A DNA stretch of 36,810 bases from Chloroflexota bacterium. GTDB taxonomy: Bacteria > Chloroflexota > Dehalococcoidia > UBA2979. This document shows, piece by piece, positions 1-8,277 of this stretch (the stretch's first letter is position 1; each line of letters opens with the position of its first letter). Under the pieces are notes generated by a model. The model saw only the letters and a list, made by a program, of their open reading frames with translations. It was not told the DNA's origin and ran no database searches. Location of the stretch: positions 66,148 to 102,957 of the forward strand of contig PBBA01000007.1 of assembly GCA_002716405.1 (NCBI GenBank), in the 5' to 3' direction. A program made the translations under genes and the position numbers.

Positions 1-605
1 GTTTGCAAGTTAGACTTGGCTTTCGACAATTGAACTTTCGCATTTGCTACCGATTGTTCAGCAGAAGCAAGAGATTCATCACTAGCTGGCTTTAACAAAG
101 TGACAAGAGCATTTTTTTGCGTTACAACTTGAGCTTCTGCAGACGCAATTGCCTGTTTTGCAGATGAAAGATCAACAAGGTCCGGAGCAGCTTGTAATTG
201 TTCAAGTTGGAGTTTTGCTTGTTCAAGTTGAATTGAGGTGGTTTTAAATTTACGAAGTGCCGCATCAGCATTTAAAGACGCAAGTAATTGACCTTGTTGC
301 ACATGATCGCCAACGTTAAACATTACTTTTTCTACAATCCCAGTAGTTCCAAATGAAATATTAGCTGAACGCTTAACGACTGTAATACCTGATAAAGATT
401 CAACATCAACAATTCTTCCTTGTGTTACTTCTTCAGGGATAGGTTCTGGAGACGAGGCAATTTCTTCTTCACTCACTTGTGGGTATAACAACAAAACAAC
501 GACACCTATTAAGACAATAGCGATCAAAATAATATATCTGGACCGGAAATTATTATTTCTTTTCAACAGTTGATTAAGATCGTTTTCGTCAACTTCTTTT
601 ACCAT
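1..605 (-). CDS. Efflux RND/ABC periplasmic adaptor subunit (HlyD/MacA family), 3' part outside window
   Basis: The reading frame runs off the left edge, so only about 201 N-terminal residues are visible. The start is ATG 603-605, with GGAG about 6 nt upstream. After a short charged cytoplasmic segment there is one membrane anchor at about residues 24-40. An extracytoplasmic part follows with a lipoyl-like half-motif (VEKVMFNVGDHVQQGQLLA) and then a long Gln/Ala/Glu-rich coiled-coil hairpin. This order is that of membrane-fusion (adaptor) proteins that join an inner-membrane ABC or RND pump to an exit path. In a single-membrane Chloroflexota cell it would act with a MacB-type ABC transporter, probably encoded to the left of the window. 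The substrate cannot be told. A good promoter lies at 673-702, so it is likely transcribed apart from the hydrolase gene upstream. Confidence 0.85.
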   Translation of the reverse strand, partial: MVKEVDENDLNQLLKRNNNFRSRYIILIAIVLIGVVVLLLYPQVSEEEIASSPEPIPEEVTQGRIVDVESLSGITVVKRSANISFGTTGIVEKVMFNVGDHVQQGQLLASLNADAALRKFKTTSIQLEQAKLQLEQLQAAPDLVDLSSAKQAIASAEAQVVTQKNALVTLLKPASDESLASAEQSVANAKVQLSKAKSNLQ

Positions 606-672
606 TTTTACTCCATTTAAAATCGAAATAAACAAGTTTTTTAAAAATTATTACGACCGAAGCTACATCGTA

Positions 673-702
673 ATTATAAGAAAATCATGAGAAGTTAGAC
701 AA
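673..702 (-). promoter_or_regulatory. Sigma-70-type promoter for the adaptor gene
   Basis: On the minus strand there is TTGTCT (697-702), an 18-nt spacer, and a perfect TATAAT (673-678). The start codon lies about 60 nt beyond the expected transcription start. The box sits in the only gap between the hydrolase gene and the adaptor gene. No start site has been mapped. Confidence 0.55.
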
Positions 703-727
703 ATATTGTTTAAAAAGTGCAACCAGA

Positions 728-1714
728 TTAATGAGATGCCTTCATTGCACTAGCTGCATCAAAAGTTGCTTGTATCGATTTAATCATCATTGCATCTATA
801 GATTCATCATCGACACCTTGTGCGCGTAACCACGGAATTTCAAAATCAGGTATTGGAAGCCAACATCCTGGGTCTTCCAATCGTGAACCTCCTTCAGCAG
901 GGCCACGATTAGCGCTATATGAAGCGGCATCATGTCCTAATGAAGTTTGTTCTGCGAATCCGGCTTCAATAAGTGATAAAGCTATCCCAGCCCTTCGTGT
1001 TAATTCTTCCTCACCCAAATGTTTTGCATATCGATCTAGTCCAACATTGGCTCCACGTCTCGCTATTTCAAGAACATAATCTAAATCATGGGAGTCATTT
1101 GTATGTCCAATAGTGACAGCTCGTAGATCAAGTCCTTCTTCTTCAAAAATATCAAGTAATCGGATTCCAACGCGATCAGCTGCTCGTGTATGACATGTAA
1201 TTGGTACTCCACTCCATTTTGCAGCACGTGCTGCACCACGAGCACATTTTTCTAATTGATTTTGCATGGAATTCGAACCACCTACAGTAGAAGAATATTC
1301 TACATCCCATGCGATTTTTATTATTCCTGCGTGTATCGAACTCCCTTCAATTCCTTCTTCGATTTCTCGTTGAAAAAAACGTGCGACTGTATCCGCGCTC
1401 CATGAATGATATGTGAGAGGGATCCATCGATACACGCCAGTTGCTGCGATTATATTTATCGGCGATGTCTGGGCAAGACTTAGAAAAGCTGAGGCTTGCC
1501 TCCCTAAATCAACAGGTGTGCAATCAATAATAGTTCGTATTTGAGCATCATGAGTAATTTGGAGTGCATCATTGCATCTACGCAAAGCATCATCTTCATC
1601 ATACAAACCAGTACGTTCCATTGTCCCCATACCACTAACTAAATGTTCATGGGACAATGTCCAACCGATATCTGCACTATCAATAAATCCCGCAATAGTT
1701 TGTATTTGTGACAT
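728..1714 (-). CDS. Phosphotriesterase-family metal-dependent hydrolase
   Basis: A 328-aa TIM-barrel amidohydrolase of the phosphotriesterase (PHP/Php, SsoPox-like lactonase) family. The binuclear metal site is complete: the HEH pair at residues 22 and 24 on strand 1, the candidate bridging carboxylated Lys133 (GIIKIAW), His175 (CHTR), His204 (GHTND) and Asp262 (LGHDAA). Members hydrolyse lactones, phosphotriesters or carboxylic esters in the cytoplasm. The real substrate cannot be read from the sequence, and most relatives are lactonases or esterases rather than true phosphotriesterases. I choose ATG 1714 because AAGG lies 8 nt before it; an in-frame GTG at 1723 would add only three residues and overlaps that ribosome binding site. 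The gene is convergent with nothing nearby and is followed by the adaptor gene's own promoter. Confidence 0.88.
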   Translation of the reverse strand: MSQIQTIAGFIDSADIGWTLSHEHLVSGMGTMERTGLYDEDDALRRCNDALQITHDAQIRTIIDCTPVDLGRQASAFLSLAQTSPINIIAATGVYRWIPLTYHSWSADTVARFFQREIEEGIEGSSIHAGIIKIAWDVEYSSTVGGSNSMQNQLEKCARGAARAAKWSGVPITCHTRAADRVGIRLLDIFEEEGLDLRAVTIGHTNDSHDLDYVLEIARRGANVGLDRYAKHLGEEELTRRAGIALSLIEAGFAEQTSLGHDAASYSANRGPAEGGSRLEDPGCWLPIPDFEIPWLRAQGVDDESIDAMMIKSIQATFDAASAMKASH

Positions 1715-1812
1715 GCGATACACCTTTCAAATTTTATTCCCTATGAACATACTCGAAAATTATTGAGAATGTGTACTAAGATAATAAGTAAATATTGAAA
1801 GTGAGGATTCGT

Positions 1813-2034
1813 ATGCAAGAACATCAGACCGAATCATTTACATGCTTAAAATGCAATTCTCGAACTGCAGAAACTGGAAGTATTAGGACGACAGGGTCGG
1901 GACTGTCACGATTTTTGAATCTTCAAAATCAAAAATACAACGCGCTATCCTGTACAGAATGCGGGTTTACTGAATTTTATCGCGAAACAGGTGGTAGCAA
2001 ACTAGCAAGCGTCTTCGATATTTTATCAAATTAG
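1813..2034 (+). CDS. Small Zn-ribbon protein (DUF2082-like, putative nucleic-acid binding)
   Basis: A 73-aa protein with two CxxC knuckles, Cys11/Cys14 (TCLKC) and Cys47/Cys50 (SCTECGFTEFY), forming a zinc ribbon. Between the knuckles is the segment TGSIRTTGSGLSRFLNLQNQ, which matches the pattern of the DUF2082 (PF09855) family (TGxIxATGxGLSKxFDxQNxK). The family is annotated as possibly nucleic-acid binding, but its role is unknown. ATG 1813 is preferred: GTGAGG lies about 6 nt upstream, whereas the in-frame TTG (1795) and GTG (1801) have no spaced ribosome binding site. It is 13 nt upstream of the SDR gene and probably co-transcribed with it. Confidence 0.8.
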   Translation: MQEHQTESFTCLKCNSRTAETGSIRTTGSGLSRFLNLQNQKYNALSCTECGFTEFYRETGGSKLASVFDILSN

Positions 2035-2047
2035 TATGAGGTTATAG

Positions 2048-2809
2048 ATGGATAATAATTACACTAAAACAGCAATTATTACAGGAGCTGGAGCTGGAAT
2101 AGGAAGAGCAACAGCACTCGCACTTTTGAATGCTGGTTATGCTGTAGCTTTAGCTGGCAGAAACATTGAAACACTTCAAGCGACTGAGGAACTAGCAGGG
2201 CACAATAGATCTAACGCGCTTAGTATTGTCACTGATATTAGCGATCCGTCTTCAATTTTAAATCTTTTTAGTGAAGTAAAAAATCAATTCGGTCGATTAG
2301 ATTTACTCTTTAATAATGCGGGGATCGGTGCTGGTAATTCATTATTAGAAGAGCTACCGATAGATCAGTGGAAACAAGTCGTCGATATCAATCTAACTGG
2401 TAGTTTTATTTGCACACAAGAAGCATTCAAAATTATGAAGAATCAAGATCCGATGGGTGGGAGAATAATTAATAATGGCTCTATCTCAGCTGATCGACCT
2501 AGGCCAAATTCTGCACCGTACACAGCAACTAAACATGCATTGACTGGATTGACCAAATCAACGTCACTTGACGGCAGAAAATACAATATCGCATGTGGCC
2601 AAATAGATATCGGTAATGCCAGTACAGATATGACGGCGCGTATGTCGCAAGGCGTACCTCAACCAAATGGAACAATTATTCCAGAACCAAAAATGCCTGT
2701 TGAAAGTGTCTCTGAAGCAGTACTCTACATGGCGAACTTACCTTTGGAAGCTAACGTGTTATTCATGACGGTTATGGCTACACAAATGCCTTATATAGGA
2801 AGAGGATAA
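2048..2809 (+). CDS. SDR family oxidoreductase
   Basis: A 253-aa classical short-chain dehydrogenase. The dinucleotide motif TGAGAGIG is at residues 12-19, NNAG at 89-92, the catalytic Ser in the NGSIS segment (about 145) and the Tyr158-x3-Lys162 pair (YTATK). Basic Arg39 (AGRN) after strand 2 suggests NADP(H). The substrate-binding end is not diagnostic. GAGG lies 7 nt before ATG 2048. The stop is only 5 nt from the stop of the convergent isomerase gene at 2815, with no hairpin between them. The substrate is unknown; reduction or oxidation of a secondary alcohol/ketone is the family expectation. Confidence 0.9.
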   Translation: MDNNYTKTAIITGAGAGIGRATALALLNAGYAVALAGRNIETLQATEELAGHNRSNALSIVTDISDPSSILNLFSEVKNQFGRLDLLFNNAGIGAGNSLLEELPIDQWKQVVDINLTGSFICTQEAFKIMKNQDPMGGRIINNGSISADRPRPNSAPYTATKHALTGLTKSTSLDGRKYNIACGQIDIGNASTDMTARMSQGVPQPNGTIIPEPKMPVESVSEAVLYMANLPLEANVLFMTVMATQMPYIGRG

Positions 2810-2814
2810 TCAGC

Positions 2815-3567
2815 TTACACACCTAAATTAAATTGCGATCCCCAATGTAGTCCTTCAGCAGTAGTTGTACGCGGACGGTATTCACAACCTATCCATCCTG
2901 AATATCCCAATTCATCAATTAATTCGAATATTTTTGAATAATCTATTTCTTGATTTTGATCTGGTTCAAATCGACCAGGGACACCAGCAATTTGGAAATG
3001 ATCAATATCATCCATAAATTGGCGGATACTATATTCCAAATTACCTTCCATTATTTGCAGGTGGTAACAATCAAATTGAAGTCGTACATTTGGCATATTT
3101 ATTTCACGAATAACCCTCATTGCATGATCGCTTCGTGAAAGAAAATAGCCAGGATTGTCAAAAGTATTTAGAGGTTCGATCAATATATTAATAGAATGCC
3201 CAAAAGCTTTTTCACCTGCCCATTGTAAATTAGAAAGATAAGTTTCATTAGCAAGTGGACTATCAGTAACCCCTGCTACACAGTGTATCTTTGAGCAGCC
3301 AATCGCATCAGCATAAGAGATTGCTTTGAGCATAGATTCGCGAAATTTTGTCTCTTCACCAGGAATAGCAGCTAACGGCTCTGGAGTATTAATTAGCACG
3401 GCCTCCAGGTTATATTTTGTTAATTGCTCTGCAATTAACGCTGAGTCATATTCATACGGTCTCTGTATTTCTACTCCTTGAAAACCTTGTTCTGCTATAC
3501 CACGGAATCGATCGATGAAATCTACCTCTTGAAAAAGCCAAGATAAACTAGCTGCAAAACGAATCAT
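2815..3567 (-). CDS. Hydroxypyruvate isomerase-like TIM-barrel protein (Hyi family)
   Basis: A 250-aa AP-endonuclease-2-like (xylose isomerase-like) TIM barrel. The N-terminus (ASLSWLFQE, RFRGIAEQGFQGVEIQ) and the metal-ligand set match hydroxypyruvate isomerase: Glu131 (EPLN), Asp166 with His169 (DCYHLQIMEGN), His190 (HFQIAGVPGR) and Glu229 (GCEYRP). Hyi interconverts hydroxypyruvate and tartronate semialdehyde; close relatives isomerise other small keto-sugar acids. No glyoxylate carboligase or tartronate semialdehyde reductase is visible next to it, so the exact reaction stays open. Start ATG 3565-3567; the gene is divergent from gamma-glutamyltransferase across about 75 nt. Confidence 0.82.
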   Translation of the reverse strand: MIRFAASLSWLFQEVDFIDRFRGIAEQGFQGVEIQRPYEYDSALIAEQLTKYNLEAVLINTPEPLAAIPGEETKFRESMLKAISYADAIGCSKIHCVAGVTDSPLANETYLSNLQWAGEKAFGHSINILIEPLNTFDNPGYFLSRSDHAMRVIREINMPNVRLQFDCYHLQIMEGNLEYSIRQFMDDIDHFQIAGVPGRFEPDQNQEIDYSKIFELIDELGYSGWIGCEYRPRTTTAEGLHWGSQFNLGV

Positions 3568-3641
3568 AGTTGCCTTTCGTATCTAAGTCGTGTACCACTG
3601 TACTTAGAATATACTCAGAAAAAAGTAGATAGGTAATAAAA

Positions 3642-5258
3642 ATGGCTGGTGTTTTAGTTTGCCCTCAACCAGAAGCAGTAAATGCTGGCAAGATTATGCT
3701 AGAGCAAGGCGGGAATGCGATTGATGCGGCTATCGCAACTGCATTTGCACAAGGTGTTGCTGATCCAATAATGACAAGTGTTGGTGGCAATGGAACTATG
3801 CAGATATTTCATGCTGAATCTGGCCAACATATTGTTATAGATTTCTATGGGAAAGCACCATTAAAAGCGACACCAGATATGTGGACAGACAAAGTAATCG
3901 GCCGACTTCGTGCTGATTTTTGGGAGCTTGAAGGTCACATCAATCAAGTTGGTTATTTAGCTGTCACGACTCCAGGGACAGTACTCGCGTTGTATGAAGC
4001 TTATCAACGTTTTGGAAAGCTTCCATGGAATGAACTGTTACAACCTGCTATCGAGCTTGCAGCAAAAGGATTTATCGTACCAGCTGAGTTATCGGAGACA
4101 ATGTCACGACCGGATAAAGATGGACTTTCTGGTGTAGCAACAATAATGCGTGCTGTGCCTGCAGCAAAGAAAGTGTTCACTAATGACGGGACACCTTTGC
4201 AAACAGGCGAGCTATTTCAAATGAAGGATTACTCCGAAACTTTAAAAATCATTGCAAAACAAGGTCCCGCTGCAATTTATAAAGGCGGTGAACTAGGACA
4301 AGCAATAATAGAAGATTTTAAGAAAAACGGAGGACTTCTCACCGAGAAAGATTTCGAATCCTACCAACTTTCAATTTATGAACCAGTACGTGGTAATTAT
4401 CGAGGGTACGAGGTATGCGGTAATGGACCACCAGGAAGTGGTATGCAAATCATAGAAACATTAAATATTTTAGAAAATCTTAATTTACAAAATGTTCAAT
4501 TCGGAAGTCCTGAATATAGCTATATGATGGCAATGGCACAACGTGCTGGTTTTGTTGATCGAGATAAATATTTAGGGGATCCTGATTTTCAAGGTGTCCC
4601 TGTCGAGCAATTAATCTCAACGGAACACGCAAATAATTGGGCAGAGAAAATTCGTAACGAAGAATTATTTGATGTTGAAGGATTGGCTGTTCCTGAATCA
4701 AAAGAAACAACAACAGTATCTGCAATGGATAGTGATGGTAATGCACTTGCAATAACACATACTTTAGGAAGCCCTTGTTCAGGTGTTGTTGTAGAAGGAT
4801 TAGGATTTATTTTCAACAATTCAATGCATGTATTCCAACCCTACACAGGTCACCCCAATTCACTTGCACCAGGAAAATCGAGAACAACAGGAATGTCACC
4901 AACTCTAGTATTGAAAGATAAAAAACCTGTATTCGTAACTAGTGCACCAGGTGCAGTGAAAATTCTTACAGGAAACCTAAATGCGATTGTGAATTTTATA
5001 GATTATGGAATGACAGCCACCGAAGCAGTTGCCGCACCTAGAATACATTCTGAGGGAGGATGGGTTGATGTCGAAACTCGTTTGTATTACCAGGTACACA
5101 ATTATTTAGAAGAAAAAGGATTAAAAATCGTGAAGAGCGAAAAAAGTTATGACCCATTTTTCTCTTTGGTTCATGCTGTAAGTCGCGATCCCAAATCAAA
5201 TGTACTTTCCGGAGGTGCTGATCCACGAGGTCGAGGAGGATGGGTTGATGTCCAATAA
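3642..5258 (+). CDS. Gamma-glutamyltransferase family protein (cytoplasmic type)
   Basis: A 538-aa Ntn-hydrolase of the GGT family. The large-subunit start (EQGGNAIDAAIATAFAQGV, SVGGNGTMQI) and the small-subunit junction are both clear. Autocleavage is expected before Thr356 in KETTTVS. Against the E. coli junction (TTHYSVVD) the residue at the His position is Thr358. The downstream APGKSRTTGMSPT segment matches the family's substrate loop. There is no signal peptide: the protein begins MAGVLVCPQPEAVNAG. It therefore probably works inside the cell on glutathione-like or other gamma-glutamyl compounds, unlike the periplasmic E. coli enzyme. An AGG lies 10 nt before ATG 3642. RNase HI follows 29 nt after the stop. 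It might hydrolyse another amide rather than glutathione. Confidence 0.88.
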   Translation: MAGVLVCPQPEAVNAGKIMLEQGGNAIDAAIATAFAQGVADPIMTSVGGNGTMQIFHAESGQHIVIDFYGKAPLKATPDMWTDKVIGRLRADFWELEGHINQVGYLAVTTPGTVLALYEAYQRFGKLPWNELLQPAIELAAKGFIVPAELSETMSRPDKDGLSGVATIMRAVPAAKKVFTNDGTPLQTGELFQMKDYSETLKIIAKQGPAAIYKGGELGQAIIEDFKKNGGLLTEKDFESYQLSIYEPVRGNYRGYEVCGNGPPGSGMQIIETLNILENLNLQNVQFGSPEYSYMMAMAQRAGFVDRDKYLGDPDFQGVPVEQLISTEHANNWAEKIRNEELFDVEGLAVPESKETTTVSAMDSDGNALAITHTLGSPCSGVVVEGLGFIFNNSMHVFQPYTGHPNSLAPGKSRTTGMSPTLVLKDKKPVFVTSAPGAVKILTGNLNAIVNFIDYGMTATEAVAAPRIHSEGGWVDVETRLYYQVHNYLEEKGLKIVKSEKSYDPFFSLVHAVSRDPKSNVLSGGADPRGRGGWVDVQ

Positions 5259-5287
5259 ATCCATTAAAGTAAGTTAAATATACCTCC

Positions 5288-5755
5288 ATGCACGAAGTTA
5301 CTATATATACAGATGGGTCTTGTTTAGGTAATCCAGGGCCGGGAGGCATCGGTATTGTTTTAATTTCGGACTCAAAACAAAAAGAAATTTCAGAAGGATA
5401 TCGATTAACAACAAATAATCGTATGGAATTACTTGCAGTTATCCGGGCTTTAGAAACATTAAATACACGATCGAGAGTAAATCTTTATACCGATTCATCC
5501 TATGTAGTAAATGCACTTACAAAGGGCTGGTTACGGAAGTGGCAACAAAACAATTGGCAATTAAGTAACAAAAAACCAGCAAAAAATATTGATCTATGGA
5601 AAATATTACTAGATTTAAATGATTTACATGACGTGACCTATCATTGGATAAAAGGACATGCAGGCGATCGAAATAACGAACGCTGTGATGAATTAGCACG
5701 TGAGGCTGCTTACGCAGAATCACATTGGAATGAAGATTCAGAATTCAAATCATAA
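5288..5755 (+). CDS. rnhA: Ribonuclease HI
   Basis: A 155-aa protein, the usual length for bacterial RNase HI, which cuts the RNA strand of RNA/DNA hybrids, for example R-loops and Okazaki primers. The catalytic carboxylates are all present: Asp9 (YTDGSCLGNPGPGG), Glu47 (NNRMELLA), Asp69 (YTDSSYV) and Asp134 (CDELA), with the flexible-loop His124 (KGHAGDRNNERCD). The basic protrusion region (KGWLRKWQQNNW) is retained, so it is E. coli-like rather than the short archaeal/HIV type. No strong ribosome binding site is seen before ATG 5288; it may be translated as a follow-on of the GGT gene 29 nt upstream. Confidence 0.95.
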   Translation: MHEVTIYTDGSCLGNPGPGGIGIVLISDSKQKEISEGYRLTTNNRMELLAVIRALETLNTRSRVNLYTDSSYVVNALTKGWLRKWQQNNWQLSNKKPAKNIDLWKILLDLNDLHDVTYHWIKGHAGDRNNERCDELAREAAYAESHWNEDSEFKS

Positions 5756-5776
5756 AATATTTGATTATTTTTTTAT
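5749..5776 (+). terminator. Possible weak Rho-independent terminator after rnhA
   Basis: AATCA (5749-5753) can pair with TGATT (5763-5767) across an AT-rich loop and is followed by a T-rich run (ATTTTTTTATT). The stem is only 5 bp and overlaps the stop codon, so this is a weak candidate. It makes sense of position, because a fresh promoter starts just downstream. Confidence 0.25.
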
Positions 5777-5783
5777 TATTAAG

Positions 5784-5812
5784 TTGACCTTGTTGCTCAA
5801 CAAACTTATCTT
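5784..5812 (+). promoter_or_regulatory. Sigma-70 promoter with a palindrome in its spacer, upstream of the importer operon
   Basis: TTGACC (5784-5789), exactly 17 nt, then TATCTT (5807-5812): a good -35/-10 pair about 40 nt before the start codon at 5854. The spacer holds TTGTTG-CT-CAACAA (5790-5803), a perfect 6-bp inverted repeat with a 2-nt centre. A protein bound there would block RNA polymerase, so this is a likely repressor operator, although no regulator gene lies beside it. Confidence 0.6.
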
Positions 5813-5853
5813 AAAAGTCGTTGCTATTTAGCTATTTCTCCACGGAGGTGAAA

Positions 5854-6387
5854 ATGGATCTTTATTTAACTGAAAAAACTGCTGATTCGACTGATAAAAA
5901 CAAACTAAAGGTAGCAGTTGAAGACCTCGCCAATGTCATTACAAGTGCAGGTGGTGAGCCTGTTGAATTCTTTTTTGGTGAAGGTTTAAAAACAATTTAT
6001 TCCATTAGCGAAGCACCTTCAAAAGTTGCATTAGAGGCCGCCTTAATCAAGGCAGAAATAGCGTATAAAGAAGTGGCAGCTGTACGAATAGTAGGTGCAA
6101 CTATTGAAGAGGTACGTAGTCGTTCACAAGAAGCAAATTATTTAGTCGAATGGGACCTTCCCGCAGATCTATCTATGGAAACATATCTTGAACGCAAAAA
6201 AGAAAAATCACCACTATACGAAAATGTTCCTGAAACTACATTTATGCGAACTTACGTAAGAGAAGACATGCAAAAATGCGTTTGTTTATATGATGCCCCT
6301 GACGATGAAGCTGTAATAAGAGCTCGAGATGTAGTAGATACTCCTATTGATCGTATGACCTCAATTGGATCTATCGCCAATGACTAG
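5854..6387 (+). CDS. DUF4242-like protein with two related halves
   Basis: A 177-aa soluble protein. The C-terminal half (about 94-170) carries the DUF4242 / SCO4226-like pattern: ETTFMRTYVREDMQKCVCLY, then DAPDDEAVIRARDVVDTPID. The N-terminal half starts MDLYLTEKT and has the same length and plan (short beta strands and a helix with a conserved VAL..A..KAEI segment), so it looks like a diverged second copy of the same ferredoxin-like alpha+beta fold. SCO4226 of Streptomyces binds nickel; I cannot claim that here. ATG 5854 is chosen over upstream in-frame starts because GGAGGTG lies 4-5 nt before it. First gene of the five-gene importer operon; its last 8 nt overlap the next gene. Confidence 0.7.
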   Translation: MDLYLTEKTADSTDKNKLKVAVEDLANVITSAGGEPVEFFFGEGLKTIYSISEAPSKVALEAALIKAEIAYKEVAAVRIVGATIEEVRSRSQEANYLVEWDLPADLSMETYLERKKEKSPLYENVPETTFMRTYVREDMQKCVCLYDAPDDEAVIRARDVVDTPIDRMTSIGSIAND

Positions 6388-7471
6388 TACTTTTGCTACA
6401 GAAACTATTAACTTTTCACCAATCGACAGTATAGCTGGGTATTTTAGTAATTCAGCAGACAAAATAGACAGATCAGAAATCGGTCTTTACGAAGGTTTAA
6501 AATATCTATTTTGTTCACATGCAGTCATGACTGAAAAACTTTCAAATATAGGTAATACAACTAAATCACAAAGCCTTATAAAAGAAGTTTCAGATGCAAT
6601 AGCAAGTGTAGCTTATGAAGATATGGCATCTGCATTTGCGGCATGGTGTCATAGAATGGTAATCGAATATGTTTATCAATCTGAAACTTCTAATAGTCAT
6701 CTTAAACAACTTTTATCCGACTTGAAACAGTGTTCTATTTTTGGCTCTACAGCAATGGGTCCAGGCACTGCCAATTTCTTAACTGGTACTGAAATTCCTA
6801 TAAGAGTTGAGAGAGAAAATGATGAATTTACGGCAAATGGAATCATCCGATGGGCATCGAACTTAACTGGTAAATTTGTAATTGTTACGGCAGTAAAGGA
6901 AATGTCTTCTGACAACACTTATATCGTGACCATCCCTGGAAATTCACAAGAATTACACATAAATGATTTCACAAAATTATTAGGACTCGATCAAACATTC
7001 AGTACATCTATGAGTATCACAGATTTAAAAATCCCAAATGAGAATATTGTAACTCAAGATTTTTCTAATTTTATGCGTTCAATAATCGTTCCGTTCCTAA
7101 TACTACAATCTAGTTTCTGCAAGGGTTTAGCAGCCCGATCATTACATGAATCATTAAATATGATTAGTGGCCCAAAAACAGTTTTTGAAGATGAATTGCA
7201 AAAAAATATTATAGAATTCAATCAACTATCTGACGAATTAGAAATTGAAACAAGTACTAATTTAGCCTCTGATCATGAAATACGAAGATTGCTCAAAGCC
7301 AGATTAAATTTTGCACTACTAGCTTCATCTTCCGTAAATTTAGAATATAAGCTTTGTGGTGGCGCAGCATATTCAATTTCATCTCCTGTATCGAGAAGAC
7401 TTCGAGAAGCGGCATTTTTACCAATACAAGCACCAACGGAAGTACAATTAAGATGGATTCTATCGCAGTAA
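6380..7471 (+). CDS. Acyl-CoA dehydrogenase-like flavoprotein (possibly DszC/SfnC-type monooxygenase)
   Basis: A 363-aa protein with the three-part plan of acyl-CoA dehydrogenases: an N-terminal helical part, a middle beta part (FGSTAMGPGTANF, TGTEIPIRVERENDEFTANGIIRWASN, corresponding to the FAD-contact strand), and a C-terminal four-helix region ending in SISSPVSRRLREAAFLPIQA. No catalytic Glu of the fatty-acid enzymes is evident. The match is closer to the flavin-dependent monooxygenases of this fold (DszC, SfnC), which act with a reduced-flavin supplier. ATG 6380 overlaps the previous stop; an in-frame TTG at 6365 lies inside that gene. The downstream overlap with the ATPase gene shows tight translational coupling. 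Its place beside an SsuABC-like importer suggests oxidation of the imported compound. The function is inferred and the sequence is diverged. Confidence 0.6.
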   Translation: MTSTFATETINFSPIDSIAGYFSNSADKIDRSEIGLYEGLKYLFCSHAVMTEKLSNIGNTTKSQSLIKEVSDAIASVAYEDMASAFAAWCHRMVIEYVYQSETSNSHLKQLLSDLKQCSIFGSTAMGPGTANFLTGTEIPIRVERENDEFTANGIIRWASNLTGKFVIVTAVKEMSSDNTYIVTIPGNSQELHINDFTKLLGLDQTFSTSMSITDLKIPNENIVTQDFSNFMRSIIVPFLILQSSFCKGLAARSLHESLNMISGPKTVFEDELQKNIIEFNQLSDELEIETSTNLASDHEIRRLLKARLNFALLASSSVNLEYKLCGGAAYSISSPVSRRLREAAFLPIQAPTEVQLRWILSQ

Positions 7472-8268
7472 ATATTAATAACGCATCGAAAGAATATACT
7501 CAGAAATCGAAAAGTAATTTGGTCTTTTCTGATATAAATCTTGACATATTCGACAATGAAATTTTGGTCATTTTAGGACCTAGTGGATGTGGTAAATCAA
7601 CTCTACTTAGAACAATTGCAAGGTTAGAAAAATTGAGTGGGGGAGAAATTACAGAAACAGGTAAAAAAGATGATTCAAAGGCAGGTATGGTTTTCCAAGA
7701 ACCATTATTATACCCGTGGCTTACCGTCAAAGAGAATATTGAATTAGGTTTTTCCTTCGCAAAAAATTTCGATGCAAAAAACGAAAATAATACTGAAAAA
7801 TTACTTCAAGAATTTGGAATAGACCATCTAACTGATTCATTCCCAGATGAAATTTCTGGTGGACAAGCTCAACGAGTAAATCTTGCACGAACTCTAATTG
7901 TCAACCCTAAAATTTTACTGCTTGATGAACCTTTTGGAGCTTTAGATCCTTCTACCAGGACGTACCTACAAGATTGGTTGCTCAATATAAAATCATCTAG
8001 AGATCTAACAATTGTTTTGGTTACACATGATGTTGAAGAGGCCCTCAAACTAGCTGATAGGATCATAATTATGTCTGCTGGACCAGGAACTTTTCTGAAA
8101 TCTTGGGATTTAAGATCATTAGATCCTACGAATGAATCCTCAAAAGACATAATCAAAAAACAAATTTTAGACAATTATCAAGGTTCCATTCAAAATTCAT
8201 CCGCTCAAGTTAATGAATTAACCAACATAGAAGACTCAATTGAACTATTAGAACCCATACAGTCATAG
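7453..8268 (+). CDS. ABC importer ATP-binding protein (nitrate/sulfonate/bicarbonate type)
   Basis: A 271-aa ABC ATPase of the SsuB/TauB/NrtD group. Walker A GPSGCGKST is at residues 42-50, Q-loop Gln82 (VFQEPLLYPWLTV), signature SGGQAQRVNLAR from 135, Walker B ILLLDEPFGALD and H-loop His192 (VTHDVEEA). LYPWLTVxENI is typical of this group. The frame is open further upstream (from 7354), but ATG 7453 gives the normal N-terminus (MDSIAVNINNASKEY); it lies within the last 19 nt of the preceding gene. It powers the permease at 9492. The C-terminal 70 residues are long and polar with no recognised domain. Confidence 0.92.
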   Translation: MDSIAVNINNASKEYTQKSKSNLVFSDINLDIFDNEILVILGPSGCGKSTLLRTIARLEKLSGGEITETGKKDDSKAGMVFQEPLLYPWLTVKENIELGFSFAKNFDAKNENNTEKLLQEFGIDHLTDSFPDEISGGQAQRVNLARTLIVNPKILLLDEPFGALDPSTRTYLQDWLLNIKSSRDLTIVLVTHDVEEALKLADRIIIMSAGPGTFLKSWDLRSLDPTNESSKDIIKKQILDNYQGSIQNSSAQVNELTNIEDSIELLEPIQS

Positions 8269-8277
8269 GAGGGAATA

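Noticed and set aside
5055-5252. The 18-nt direct repeat in the GGT gene as a transposon or recombination mark
   Set aside because: Both copies are in frame, code the same peptide and have no flanking inverted repeats or insertions.
7354-7452. Longer N-terminus for the ABC ATPase
   Set aside because: The extra 33 residues lie inside the preceding gene and are foreign to the family; ATG 7453 fits.
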